A stretch of DNA of 64,000 bases from Anoplopoma fimbria. Taxonomy: Eukaryota; Chordata; Actinopteri; Perciformes; Anoplopomatidae. The notes below the pieces were generated by a model. It was not told where the DNA came from. It did not search any database and saw nothing but the letters and a program-made list of their open reading frames with translations. How positions within the stretch are numbered: position 1 is the first letter of the stretch; every line of letters begins with the position of its first letter. The stretch spans positions 11,119,914 to 11,183,913 of the forward strand of contig NC_072469.1 in assembly GCF_027596085.1 (NCBI RefSeq), given 5' to 3'. Positions 23,291-36,001 of this stretch are shown here, piece after piece. The position numbers were made by a program, and so were the translations under genes.

Positions 23291-24724
23291 ATGTTGAAGG
23301 CATTTTCTGGAAAACATATGAGAATGACTCACTTTTTTGCAAGATATGATACAAACCTTTATTTGAGGAAATATTGCACTGGCAGGCCTAGCTGCAGTAT
23401 TGCACTTTAGACCTCAAATGCTACTGTAGAATGCTTCACAACATTTTACATCATTTTACATCATTTTTTATGACAGTTATGAGGCTGTGGAAAAAACACT
23501 AAATGAGGTAGTTTACTTTGATCTAAAAGGGAGATTAGTTGCAGTACCAGATACCTTGGATCAGGATTAGCGCCAAAAACTTGGGACATCCTGAGTTTAT
23601 TATAAAGGTCTAACCCCATAAAGGTCTAATTTCCTGTTAGACATCTTATGAACAAACTGTTAAAAAGCTCCTTTGGAAAAAAACTCTGACTGACTTCCCT
23701 GGGATTTGTATAAAATACTACTGAGATTTTTGGAACATATCATTCCATGAGCAATTCTCATAAAATTATAAATACTCACGAAATATCAAGCTGATAGCAC
23801 GGTGTTAAATATGTTAGTTAAGCTGCCTAATAAGGAAGAGGGTATTCAGCACACCAAACAGTGCACAAGCCTGAGCAATGAGTTAAGAGCAGAGAAACAG
23901 GGCGTTCGTAATGTTCAGAGTAATCGGGTAAAGATCAAACATGAAAAAGAAATCAGGCTAAGTTTTTGTTTATTTTCTGTAGTGTGAGATGGAAAGAGCC
24001 AATAAATCTGAAAAGGTTTACAGCAGCCAGTGTGTTTGAGCTTCAGCTAAAGGGAACAACCATTCTGTACCATTTTAAGACTTGAAAAGTGCATGTTCCC
24101 ATCACTATTAACAATGATTTCAGGAGCATTTGGATTAGATTAGCTGCCAGTGTTTGCTTATTGTGTGTCTTCTGGTTTGTTCTCATCAATGCATCTCTGT
24201 TCAGCAGCCTTATCTAAGATGTTACATCTCAGATTGTGCAGCCCATTCCCAGCACACATCAGCAGCCTTCTTTAAAACATATCCACATTTTCCTTTGTAT
24301 TACCATAGTGACTTGACCAGGCAGGTGTATGTTATGTTAGAATGATGGTTTACTTGTTTTTCAAAGCTTGCTGTCTGTGGCTGTCTGGAATGTAAGAATC
24401 ACACATTCTTTAGATACCACAATCTTCATATACACAAATACAAACCGAAGGCATTGTCTTCACAAAAGAGATCACATATTGTGTAAATCTGATTATTTCT
24501 GTGTCTGGCCCTGAGATTTGCCAGACACAGAATACCCGACACATCCTTAAAGAAAAGAAATATGAGAGCATAGAAAATGGTAATTTACTTGATTGACCAG
24601 CTTTAGTTGGGAGAAGTGCCTGAGGAGAAAAAAGAATGCAGGATTTGTAAAACATGCATAACCCTTACGTTTTTGTGTATACCTTTAAGCAAAGAATGCC
24701 AAAATGTTGAAAGAAAACTAAACG
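23291..24724. other. Intergenic sequence, no gene seen
   Basis: AT-rich; only short chance frames. Confidence 0.5.
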
Positions 24725-25115
24725 CATTTACGGATTAAATGGTGGGTGGGACAGGAGGTGGATGGGTCAACAAGACTTTTGTCCAGGAGACAACTGTTTG
24801 TGTCATGTAATTCATTAGTGCCGTCGCTAGTCAACTAACATCAACCAGGCTCTTTTCCTAAACCTAACTAAGTGGTTTTGTTGCCCAGTAGAAACTGACA
24901 CATCGTCCCTGCCACAAATCAAACTAAGAATCATTGTGTTGTTGTTATCTTAGAATGAGCCCTTCATATCTGCATGGGGAGAAGGTCCTCAAAACAGGTC
25001 CGCCATGTAGCACCGCCATGTTTCTACAGTAGCACAGAACGGAAACAAGCACTGGCTCTACAGACAGCTTTTTACTTTTGTAAGAGCTTGAATTTGGTGG
25101 CGTAAATGGAACCAT
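24725..25115 (+). repeat. Dispersed repeat with CCTAAACCTAAC blocks, copy 2
   Basis: Same block order as copy 1 (GGTGGATGGGTC, CCTAAACCTAACTAAGTGG), followed by a GCCATGTTTCTACAGTAGC block that is itself a frequent fish repeat motif. Confidence 0.55.
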
Positions 25116-26785
25116 AGGGCACCTATTTCTTAAATTTTTTCTCCTTAGAAATTTTAAACTAAATAACACAATGCAGTTTCTATTCTTCTCTCTCTAAGAC
25201 ATACATAAAGGCATGAATTAAATAATTGTTCAGAGTCTGATTAACTTTTCCCTCTATTAATCAGCCACAAACACACAGTGGCCGTTTCAGCTGTCTGACC
25301 TTAATTCAAGTACTTATTCACACGTTTCGGTACAAACTGTCCACCACCTTATTAATATGCAGGGCTATGACCAGAGACCGTAGGTTAATAGCTAAACATG
25401 CACTCTAAGCCGAACGGGAGGCTACATTCTTGAGATAATAAACATTTTCTGCCTAAAAATGGTGTGATTTGAGATTTGTGAAGATGACGTTGCTCAGCTA
25501 TTGTGGGCAATAGGGATTAGACGATATAGGATTTTATCACGGATTGCGATAAAAAGACTCAAAATAAGACGTGAATCCAGATGAATTTCCATAATGGGGA
25601 TCATCATGAATATTGTCATGAGTGAAATGGAAAACCTGTCTTGAGAAGTGAAATATAGAGTTTGAAGAACAGACAATTTTTTATTTATCCTTTTTTAATG
25701 CAGGGGGATCTAACGGCTAATAATAACCTTATTTAAGATACTTTGATTGTTTACTTTTCACTAAAAAGGATGTTCACTGGTGATGAAATATAGTTACAGC
25801 TAAAACAAACACAGCACACAGTGACTATCCAGACAGCACAGTGTGTCATATCTCATGATTTATTGCCCGGGGCCTGAAATGAAAACCTATTAAAAGCCTA
25901 ACAGTTCACAGTTTCATTTATAACATGCAACAATCAAGGTTGAAGCGAAGGCCATACATGTTAAACTAAACATTGTCCTTGTGTGCACACCTCATATAAT
26001 TATATTTTGTATTTTTCTTCATATTGAAATTATACATGCATTTACAAAGTATTCACTCCGTCGTGCAACATGACAAGTGCTTCATTTACTTCTCATTAGG
26101 GATCATCAGAGTGAAACACACAGCGCTGCTCACAAATGCACACACACACACACCTGCTACTCCAATGTCCTCATAATTCATTACTTGTGCTTTCCATCAG
26201 TGCATTATCATGATAGGTGGCAAAGACTCATTGAAGCATTAATATGAAGCTGTGGTCTTGCGGAGCACTCAATGACATTTGGTGGTGCGTCCCGACATAA
26301 TTGGATGTACTCAGAAATCCCTCTTCACAGGCTAATAAAGCACTGAACAGATTTCTGACACATTTTATGATTGCATTAAGTGGGGAAAAAAATGCTTTAT
26401 GGTTGCACCTCGGCACAGGCTAAAGCCATTAATTGTTCAAGGTTTCACCTTGCAGAAATGAAGTAGTGCAGGGTTTAATGAGCCCAAATCTGCAAATGTT
26501 ACAGCAGCATAAAATTGGAGCGTAATTATTTTGGCCCAATTAAAATATGACGGAATTATTCTGTTGAAATTAGGCGGTGATATTTAAGAGCCGGGAGAGG
26601 TGTACAGCTCTACTCAGATTTAGTTCTATTCAGGGCCGAGGATTACAATATAGGGTTGAACTAAAACCAAGTTGTGTGGTTATACAGCTGGCTCAAGCCA
26701 TGGCTTTAGCCTCCTCCAGTCTATCCCCAATTTGCATAAAACAAAGATAGAATGTCAAATTAAGATGTTCTTCTTTTTATTTTCA
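25116..26785. other. Intergenic sequence; 26190-26600 is a candidate conserved non-coding block
   Basis: No gene seen. 25500-25560 resembles a repeat terminus (GACGATATAGGATTTTATC). 26190-26600 has many homeodomain cores (TAATTA, ATTAAT, TAATTATT) without simple repeats, suggesting regulatory DNA; unproven. Confidence 0.3.
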
Positions 26786-27336
26786 TTAAAGTGGCCAAAT
26801 TATGCTTTTCCGCTTTTTCCCTATCCTTTAGTGTGTTATATATATTTTTGTACATGTAAAAGGTCTGTGCAAAGTGTAAAACTTGAAGTTCACGCCTAAA
26901 AGGAGTTACCCACCCTCTCAGAAGCTCCTGAGCTGCCTGAAACGGCTCCATTGAATTCTCTCCTTCACTTCTGTAACTTTATGAGGTCATCATGTTAAGG
27001 AAGTGACGTAAAACTCCTTCCAGCTAGTTTGGTCCTCAAACAACAAAAGAGAGAGACGGAGCTGGAGCTCTGGAGGAAGAGTTTTTGAAATGTGAAACGT
27101 TGAACAATCACAATAGAGGGGGCTAGCTGACCAATCAGGGCAGACTTTGCTTTCTGGAGGGAGGCGCAAGCGCTACAACGGAGTATTTCAGAGAGAGGGT
27201 GAGAAGAGGTTCTGCAGGACAGCCAGGATGAGAAAAACAAGGCGGATTATGAGCATTAACGCATGTAAACATGTTGTAACTGTAACTTGAGATAAAAAAT
27301 ATGTACCCGGAAAATAGCATAATACGGCCTGATTAA
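26786..27336. mobile_element. TTAA-flanked MITE, copy B (full length, 551 bp)
   Basis: Starts TTAAAGTGGCCAAATTATGC and, read from 27336 on the minus strand, TTAATCAGGCCGTATTATGC, so the termini are inverted repeats with TTAA at both ends. The right half matches copy A, the left half matches the right end of copy C. No coding capacity. Confidence 0.8.
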
Positions 27337-27842
27337 AGCAAAGTAGATTGTAAAAAAATACCATTTGCATTTATTTGTCAAGAGAGGATAAAACTAATTT
27401 AACTGGCATATTTCAAAGATAGAATCTAAGTCAAGGTGCTCAATGTGAACTGAAAAGGAAGAAAACACATTAACATGATAGAATTGAAATGTAGGGGGGT
27501 TGTCCTTGATGTTATAACAGTTCTAGGTCTGAGACTGGTCAGGGACAGACAAACACCCTGCACTCTCACAGTGTCCCCCAGCAGCTGTGTGATAGTAGTT
27601 TGCTCTCTGCTGGGGAACGGAACATACAGTTAGTCTAGTTGGATTTAATGATGTAAAGTGGCACTCATAATGCACAATGAAGTGTCCCTGAATACAAGTA
27701 TAGTTCTATGTCCGTAGCTGATCATTTGCAGATCCAGTATACTGAATCCAAGGGCAGAGTGCCAAAAAAGGGTGGGTATCATTAGAATTTTTACTTATTG
27801 TAAACCCTTTATTTTACTTTATTTTGTGTAAATGTATTAAAA
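27337..27842. other. Intergenic sequence, no gene seen
   Basis: Nothing recognisable. Confidence 0.5.
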
Positions 27843-28060
27843 TATAAGATAAAATAAGATAATCCTTTATCAGTCCCGCAGCGGGGAAATTTGCAGGATT
27901 ACAGCAGCAGAGAGGATTGTGCAAAAAAAAGACATAAGTGAAAAACAAGATCAAAACAAGTATTATAAATAAGTAAATAAGTAATTACACAGTAAAGAAT
28001 ATTAAACAAGTAAGTAAAAAAGTAAAAAATCCACAATAACTAAAATATTATATATACTGA
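27843..28060 (-). mobile_element. Non-LTR element 3' tail, minus strand
   Basis: Read on the minus strand it ends TGCAAATTTCCCCGCTGCGG, GACTGATAAAGGATTATC and TTATTTTATC, nearly identical to the tail at 59290-59352 on the plus strand. The upstream AT-rich part matches an untranslated 3' region. No coding part remains, as expected of a 5'-truncated LINE copy. Confidence 0.7.
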
Positions 28061-29912
28061 CAGAATAATTATTGTTTAATTATTGTATCAACCTTACAAG
28101 ATGCGACAAATTTAACTAGGACATCAGAGCTGATCACCTGAAAGTCTGTGGTAGTGGCCCCAATAGCAAATACTTTATGCCGTTATGTATCAGTCGACTA
28201 ATGTTACAGTACAATACAGATGATTTGGTCAATGTTTTCAACATTACTACTCATACCTTCTAACCGAGCTGCAACTATGATTTTTCAAGCATGCAAAGCA
28301 ACTTCTATAATTCTTTTCCAATTATTAGCCAGTTAAATGATAATGCCAAAGACATCATTGGAAGTCATTAATAGACAATCTTTCCTTGCTGCAGGTCATA
28401 CCTCAGGTATTTTGCTGTTACACTTATTATTGTGTCTTCACTTCACCAGCATTGAAGTTCTCTTCAGTCTAGTAAGTGTTTGGTACCATACATCATTTTA
28501 GGAACCATTCTCAGTGCAGGGCATTATCATCACAGCTGGAGGGTCGGACCCGGGATCATCCTTATTACTTCTGGGCCACACTGCCTGCGTGAGCCGCGTT
28601 TGTGCACCGTGAAACCTCTTGCTTTTTATTTCTGTGCCCAAGTTAACTGGTAAGAGCAGTCAAACGGGCTGCGTGAGCAGCAGGGGTCAGGTGAGGCTCG
28701 GCTGCATGTCTTATCTATTAAAAAAACAGAAAAGTTAAAGTTATCTTTTCACAGTTAGTGGATATCATACCCGCAACATTACAACAGTTTCCATGTCTAT
28801 ATCTGTAGAAGAGTTTCTGTTGTTTTTTATTTATTCACTAAAAGCCCTCTAGCATCTTTCTAGGGAAAACATTCTTGCATTTGTTAAAACAAGGCTTTTA
28901 TTCTGTAATATTTTCAGGTCATTGTTATGGAAAATGCAGTAACTTATACTGCTCCATTAACTAATAGAGTACAGGCTTTTACAATCTGAACTCTTTTACT
29001 GTCTGGAATAAATAAATAATGCGTGGGCACTACTCATGTGAGAGACGCCGCAGTTCATCAAGGCAACCGCCACGCACTGCTCACGCAGGGTCTTAAGGTC
29101 TTTTCAGACCAAACGCGAATAATTTGTGCAACACATCTTTACATCGAATCTAAAACTTTTGTATTCCACAGTGCAGGGTTTTTCCATAATTCCTTTGCCC
29201 TCATGCTGATTTTGTGACTGTGAGGACATTTTATTTCCGGTTGAACGCACTCTGCGGATGTTGGTGTCGGCCACATTGTAAAGGTTTGAACACAAAAAAA
29301 ACGTCAGGGAATATAACGATTTTTAGACAAATAAGGGAGGATTTCAATCATCAACTTAAGCACATAATGCCACATACATCTGCCACAGCATGAGGAACAG
29401 ACACCTCAGCCTCATCTGATAACACTTTCTATTCCATAGATTCCAGCCTTTTAGTGCCAGTGGCACTCAGCCATCAGGATAACAATGATCAATTCAGCAG
29501 CCTAACCCAATGCTGCTGGAGATGGCTTATTGATGTCCTCACATCGCAGGTAGCAGAGAAGGTGCTTCTGGTGATTTAATGACGGATTGACTCGCAGGTC
29601 GAAGCCGGATCCAGAATGCTAAGTGGCTCGGTCAACCCTTCTTAAAAATCTCAAAGTTCCAGAGCCGAAGACTGAGTCTTAATGAAAGAAAGCAGCGAAA
29701 ATGGCAGAAAGTACAGAAAGGGTGCAGATGATTCAGACAAGAAAGTCACTTACAGTAATTGCAGCATGAAGAAATGAACAGACGCTGGACTGGAATAGCT
29801 CATGTAATTTACAGCTGGGTTGGTTGTTATTGTCTTAACTGCAATATCCTGTCATTGTCCTCCGCTGTTCTAAGGTGAGTCACCGGCTGGTGTCATGAAT
29901 CATCCATTCATG

Positions 29913-29913
<1 letters not shown>
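28061..29913. other. Intergenic sequence, no gene seen
   Basis: Contains a possible repeat edge at 29098-29120 (CTTTTCAGACCAAACGCGA) and repeat-free, evenly complex sequence at 29370-29620 that could be regulatory. Confidence 0.35.

Positions 29914-29944
<31 letters not shown>
29914..29944. repeat. Short (CA)n microsatellite
   Basis: About 15 CA units. Confidence 0.95.
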
Positions 29945-29947
<3 letters not shown>

Positions 29948-30810
29948 TTGAATGTTGAGGTTCCAGGGCTAGCTGTTTGAAAGTCAGTACTCTGCTCTTT
30001 GTGCTTATTATTGTGCCATCTTGCCATTGCTGTCCTCCCTCTAGTTTTGCCAGCATTCAATCAGAGAGCAAGGTCCCAATCTGCAATCTTGCGGGGCATA
30101 ATTACCACGGCCCACTGTAACAATCAGTTCCACAGAGTCTGAGAACATGTTGGGTTGTGTCAGTGTGTAGGTGTGCTGATCGGTCTCAGGGAGAGAATGC
30201 TGCTTCTAGGTTACACTATAGTTTCTAAAATCAAAATGATGAGTTCATTTTAAATGTTACATCACAGTTACACAAGCAGCGTTTTTGCACTTTGTAGCCT
30301 ATTTACTACGAAAGTTTTACTTCACCTATTATATGATGCTATGGTCAACAGTATACTGTAAGATAATGTCAATCAACTAGCAAAACGTGGGGCATAAAGC
30401 TCAGTTCATTGTGTTCACACTGGCTTTTAACAAACAAACCAATAGTAGTAAAGATGAAGATATGAATTGGGAGGGAACTCATTGATTGGACAGTTGACAG
30501 CTGCATGGAGGAAGTCAAATCAAGATCTCCTAATTTATGGTCCAAATGTGTTGTTTGTCCTCGGCCCATTAACAACATTAAAGAGCCGATCGACAGGATG
30601 ACATTGTTTGTCTGTGCTCTCTAATACTGTTCCTTCACTTAAAAAAAAAAAAAATACTGTGATAACAGTATGATTAAGGTGTGGTTAGACTTAGGCAGAA
30701 ACACAACTTGGTATATGCATTATTAGTTTTTAACATGGCATCTCTGAAGTCTGAGGAAGAGCCTGGTGCTCAAAATGGTGATCCCATTTGGGGTTAATAC
30801 AGGTGTATTC
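29945..30810. other. Intergenic sequence, no gene seen
   Basis: Nothing recognisable beyond a short A-run at 30640-30652. Confidence 0.5.
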
Positions 30811-31978
30811 TTAAACAGGCCCTATTGTTCTGTTTTTTCAAGTTACCGTTACAGAATGTAAATATGCGTTACTGCCTTCTTTTTTCTCATAATGGCTGCA
30901 TCTGTTCTTAGCTCCGTTTTAGCATCCGCTCCTTCCTCCAGAAAGCTCAGTCCGCCTTGGTTGGTCAGCTAGGCCGCCCTGTTTCGATTGATCAACCACG
31001 CAGCAAATGTGTCAGAAAGGTCACCCCCCTTACCATCAACAGAAGTCAGCTCCGAAGACTCACTGAGCGGCAAAGAACACTGTCGTAGTCAAGATTCCCG
31101 ATAGCACCTGTCCTGCTGTGTCAGTAGGAACGGGAGTCTGATATTAAAGTCAGGAGGAAGAAGCCGATAGATCAAACAACCGTCAGAACCAGGACTGGGG
31201 CAGGACGTTTCACAGTGGTGAGTGGATATGTTGAAGCCGTCTTATATTTATATGTAACGTTATAACTGTATCATTTCTTTACATCGCAGTGACAAATGTA
31301 AAAATTACAACACTAAAGTAACAACACTAGGACTATAAAATGTACTTTTAACTGTAACCTTTCTGCAAGAAATGTGAAATATGATCACACCATTTATTTG
31401 AAATAAAATTGTCCTTCCTGAGTCATTATTTGCTTCATTATAACACAGTATTTCTTGTAAATCAGTTTCTTATTTTCCTCATCCTCTCTCATCAGGTTTA
31501 GAAACAACTGAACGAGGTTCCAGTCCCTCCTACATGCATGTTTCACCATCCTGACCTCGATCCAAACTGTTTGAATCCATACATCCTTCAGATTATCCAC
31601 AACATATACAGAGCTGACTATGGACGTTTGAGGCGTAGTGTAGAAGAGGAGTAAATTGTTATTACATATAATGAAAATTGGTAGAGGTAACTCAGCTTCT
31701 CCATGTCTTGACAACCTTTTTCAAAGATGATTTTCTCCCCTTTGGGGACTGGAATTGACCCTTGAGTAACATTACAAATACGTTTGTAAAATAGCAGCTC
31801 ATAAAAACAGTCAATAAAACAATCAATTGTCATTCCAACTGAGATATGATTTTTTGAAACATAGTCGATATTATAAAACTCTGTAAACCCTTATGTCTCA
31901 ATGAGTACACAGATCCTGTGACATCATATATTAGCTTCTGTGTAGACAGCTGTGTATTGGCTGCACCAGGGTGAGTTA

Positions 31979-32207
31979 TAATAATAATAATAATAATTAA
32001 GCCTTTATTAGTCCCACAATGGGGAAATTATTTCTCTGCATTTAACCCATCCCAGAGGAGCAGTGGGCTGCAATGAAGCGCCCGGGGAGCAACTTGGGGT
32101 TAGGTGTCTTGCTCAAGGACACCTCGGCATGTTGCCGGTAGAGGAGTTTGAACCACCAACCTTGTGGTTACGGGACAAGCGCTCTACCTCATGTGCCACA
32201 GCCGCCC
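31979..32207 (-). mobile_element. tRNA-derived SINE
   Basis: On the minus strand the head carries a box A-like TGGCACATGAGG (plus 32188-32199) and a box B GGTTCAAACTC (plus 32144-32154), the RNA polymerase III promoter of tRNA-derived SINEs. The body has the familiar fish block around CTTGAGCAAGACACCTAA. The tail (ATTTCCCCATTGTGGGACTAATAAAGG, then ATT repeats) resembles the 3' tails at 27843-27905 and 59290-59352, which suggests it is mobilised by that LINE. Confidence 0.8.
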
Positions 32208-32506
32208 AAACAACTCCACTGAGGTGACAGTGGGGCTTAAGCTGATATTAGAACACAGTAACGTTAGCTACCAAGTTAGCCAAGGCCTACAGCTGAGCTC
32301 TGTCTACAACATCTAGCTCTGCACTTGAACCTCGGCTAGTAACATTAGCTGCCTTGGTATTTTTTAAAAACATTACACATCCACAAATAATAAATCATTA
32401 GTCTATCCACTTTTTTTGTGGTGGTCCATACAAAGAACATTTTCTTTTGCAGAGCAGAACAGAGCGTCTTCTTGACATGACGCCTGCAAACGAAACTATT
32501 CGGACA

Positions 32507-33328
32507 CAGTGTTGCCAACTCCTCAGTAAGGAAAGTAGCTATTGGCTTTCCTAAAAGTCGCTAGAAGTCGCTATATGACGTCATCGCCTAATTTGCATAA
32601 TTTGAATGGATTTTTTTACTCATTAATGGCAGCTGGCTGTGGGTGGAACTATTATAAGGCTTTGCCTTTTGAGTATGTTTTTGAGTTGTCATGTGTTTTT
32701 TTATACCACTAAGTTTGGCGTAGAAATCAGCCTTACAATACAGGCAGTATGCCCGTGTATCATCTCCAATAAACGGCTCAACCAGCCTTTGAATTCAGGG
32801 TTTGATTCCCACTCCTTTCTGTATGTTTGAGCATACAGTTAGACTGAGACATGAGGAGCTAGATGACTAGCTTATGTCACAGAGAGGCACACACACAGTG
32901 GACGAGGTGAGTAAGTCACTGAGGCTGTGTGAGTCAAATGCAGTGATTGATTTTAGTGTGACAGTGAAGAAACATTTACATTTACATCGCGCTCTGTAAG
33001 CCCGGGCGGGATCAGCGGCGGCTTTGCGCATGCACGATTCATTTGCAGTGTCTCCCCTCTGCTCTGACTGCAGCTGGGACTGCTGCGGGAGGCCGCTGTG
33101 AGACTGACCGCCTGTGAGTGCTTTGGGACGGAGGAGGGGCTCACGGGCAGCTCGTTGAGAACAGTAACTGCAGAACGATACGTGCTTTCATGTCAGTCTC
33201 CAAAAGTCTCCAATAACACTAGAAAAAGTCGCTAGTTTTGTCGTGAGTCGCTTTTTTGAAAAAAAGTCGCTAGAGGGGTCTGAATAGTAGCTAAATATAG
33301 CGACAAAGTCGCTAAGTTGGCAACACTG
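32507..33328. mobile_element. Non-autonomous hAT MITE, 822 bp, with perfect 8-bp target duplication
   Basis: Both ends read CAGTGTTGCCAACT inward (14 bp perfect), flanked by TTCGGACA at 32499-32506 and 33329-33336. The sub-terminal regions are rich in GTCGCTA/TAGCGAC motifs and the middle (32980-33140) is G+C-rich. No transposase frame. Its insertion split copy C of the TTAA element. Confidence 0.92.
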
Positions 33329-33619
33329 TTCGGACAGAGCTTCAGCTCCGGTTTCTCTGGCATTTTCTGAGGGCGTGCTGAACTAGCCGGTAGGAGGTCT
33401 TATGCAAATGTGTAACATTAAGACTCACCATGTTAAGGAAGTGAAGGCAAGAATTCAATTGAGCCGTTTCAGGCAGCTCCAGAGCAGTGCTTCTGAGGGG
33501 ACGTATGTCCTTTAGGCGTGGACTTCAGGTTTTATACTCTACAGACCTTTTACATAAAAATAAATATAACACACTAAAGGAAAGGGAAAAAGTGGAAAAG
33601 CATAATAGGGCCTCTTTAA

Positions 33620-35204
33620 GGTTGAGGTGCAAATCTGGAACAATTCCTCATTCCTAGCGGTAGCGTAGATCAAGCTGAAGCAGTTGGTGATCACTTTTAA
33701 GAGGGATGAGTCAGCAGTCAATGACGGTATAAAACTAGGGTTGGATCAGCATACTTCACTCAGTTTGGTACCGTGCAGGTTTTTTCTTTACTTTTAAACA
33801 CTTTATTATTCAAAAAATATGGCTCATTGGCCATAATTCTTACTGAACAGTTATTGCACTCAATTGTTGGAATATTGTCAATAGGAAAATAAAAGGCAGA
33901 AGCTTTTAGCACCCAGTTGTCAGAAGCCAGCAACATTATTTGCGCTAAATAGAGTTCTTGCATTACATTTACTGAGCTAATGTGACAGAGAAATATTAAT
34001 AGCATTATTTACCGGAGCAAAAAGCGTCAGGGAAAACTGACTGCTGCAGATGTTTCATTCATTTCTCCCCGATTTCGGATCAGATTCCTGATGGAACGTG
34101 TGCTGTGTTTAGTTTTTCATTCATAAACTTTTAATTAGGTTATTGTCACAGTAAAAGTGCTCCTAAACCTCAGTGTGGAGACACACTGCCAAGTCCCGGC
34201 TGAAGCCAGTGAAACTGTGTGATTGACAGGCAGCCCTGGTAAAGCTGACCAATCACAGCTTTTTCGTGAGGGGGGCTTAAAGAGACGGGCACTGAACCGA
34301 AACTTTCAGACAGAGGGTAAATATTCACTTATTTCAACATATTCTTATGAATTTAATTGTTTGTTATGTATTCCATGTCTGAGCATAAATTGCCATGGGG
34401 GGGGGTTAGGGGATGGATTGACTCTTCCTATGTGATACAGCGAGTGTATAATTGGGTATGAAGGCATGTCATGCTATGATAAATACATAGAGATCAGGTT
34501 TATGATCAATGACATGGTGCTAAGTCTCCAGTACCTGAGGAGAACCGGTGAGAATTGTGATACCAGCATTTAATGTGGGACAATTGTGTGAATGTATGAC
34601 ATCTGGATTGATAATGATAGGGGTTGTCCTTGATACTGAGTGATTAGGCTTATTTTGCATTAAAGAGAATCTTGCCTGGAGTGTATCTGTAACTCTTTTT
34701 TTGTGTGCCTGATCCACTGAATCCTCAGCTTTAATGGTCAGCATGGGAGGCAGCCTGCACTGCCGACAGTCCTCCATCTGTTTATCTGAGGCTGTGATAG
34801 ATGGGCTGTGGAAATTCCCTCCCCCGTGTGGAGTTGCAATCAGTCTCCCCATCACTACTGATAACACAGTGTGCCAAAAACACAACCTCACAATGGCAGC
34901 AGGTCCTCACAACAAACTGGGTTAATGATGCAGGGGGACTGCCTGTCACTCCTCTGGACTCACAGAGGTCCAGCCTCGTGTTTTCCCGTCCATCACTAGA
35001 TTTTTGGTCGCCTTCCCCATAAGAGCAGGTTTATAATAGGGGGACATAGTTAACTCTTTACTGCTGCATAGAAACATCTGCCTTTTGGGCTCATATGGTC
35101 ACTTACAAAATATAAGTTAAGTGAAAAATATAACCAATGGAGATGCTTCCTTACAGAACACTGTTTGGTTTTAGGATTAGGAAAATATATGAATTGTATA
35201 CTAT
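33620..35204. other. Intergenic sequence, no gene seen
   Basis: No recognisable exon; open frames at 34520-34925 lack protein-like composition. Confidence 0.45.
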
Positions 35205-35400
35205 TGTCTTCACAGTCACCAGGTCTCAACCCAGCCATACACCTATGGGAGGTTATCAGACACCATCCTCACAACAACAAATGAGGGAATACCTTTGGAA
35301 AGAACTGTGTTGATTCCTCCAGAGTATCTGTGACAGGCAATACTGAAGCTGTTCTGTGACACTTGGGGTTTTATTTTAATTTTGGCACCAAATAAAAGCC
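35205..35400 (+). pseudogene. Tc1/mariner transposase C-terminal remnant
   Basis: TCACCAGGTCTCAACCCAGC at 35216 encodes SPGLNPAIHLWEVI, the block around the third catalytic residue of Tc1 transposases (SPDLNPIEHLWE). The catalytic Glu position reads Ile here. About 120 bp later ACTGAAGCTGTTCTG matches the usual C-terminal IEAVL. Stops lie between. No inverted repeats found nearby. Confidence 0.65.
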
Positions 35401-36001
35401 TATTTACGCCTCACAGGACACTTGAGCAGAAGCCCTTGCAGTGGAGGGCTTTTTCACAATTCAAGAACAATCTTTCTGAGGATGATAAGTCATTGTCCAA
35501 CACTTTCAGGTTTAATGCTGAATTTATATTTTAGGCGCAGTAGAGTGATCTAAAAAGCAAATATGTGATTTAATATGTTCAAAATATTTTCACTCCCAAC
35601 TGGTCCAATTTCAACACTTGCTCAGTGGCCCTAAGCTTTAAAACAAGACGCTCTAGGTTCCCCTTTAGGGTCAGTTTTGGACTTGTCAGGGACAGCCTGT
35701 CAGTTTGCATCTGTTCATGCGTAGTGTTCACAGGAAACCTACATTTGTTAAAGTGACACATTTGTCTCTTTAAAGAATACACTTACATACCTGGGTTTAC
35801 TTAGTTTTTAGGTTCACTTGCACAACAAAACTACTTGGCTTACTACTACTTAGGTTCAGGCAACAAAAAAACCCTCATCATTTTGTGCACCGCTGTTTGT
35901 GTCGCATGTGAAAGCAGTAGTCAACTTAAGTAACGCCGCTTTTGCTCTTTAGTTCATCTGGAAGACACCTCCAATATATTGTGTGACCTTTGACCTTTGG
36001 T
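35401..36001. repeat. Intergenic sequence with inverted copy of the CCTAAACC repeat (35760-35945)
   Basis: The part 35760-35945, read on the minus strand, has the CCTAAACCTAAG and GTTTTGTTG blocks of the repeat at 22980. Otherwise nothing recognisable. Confidence 0.4.

Larger units (their letters stand above)
30811..33619. mobile_element. TTAA-flanked DNA transposon, copy C, carrying nested SINE and hAT MITE
   Basis: Left end TTAAACAGGCCCTATTGTTC (30811) and right end, read inverted from 33619, TTAAAGAGGCCCTATTATGC are mutual inverted repeats. The left 390 bp match copy A inverted; the right 290 bp match the left half of copy B. So copy C is a longer relative of the MITE, about 1.7 kb without its passengers, a SINE (31979-32207) and a hAT MITE (32507-33328). 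I see no transposase, so it is non-autonomous. Confidence 0.7.
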
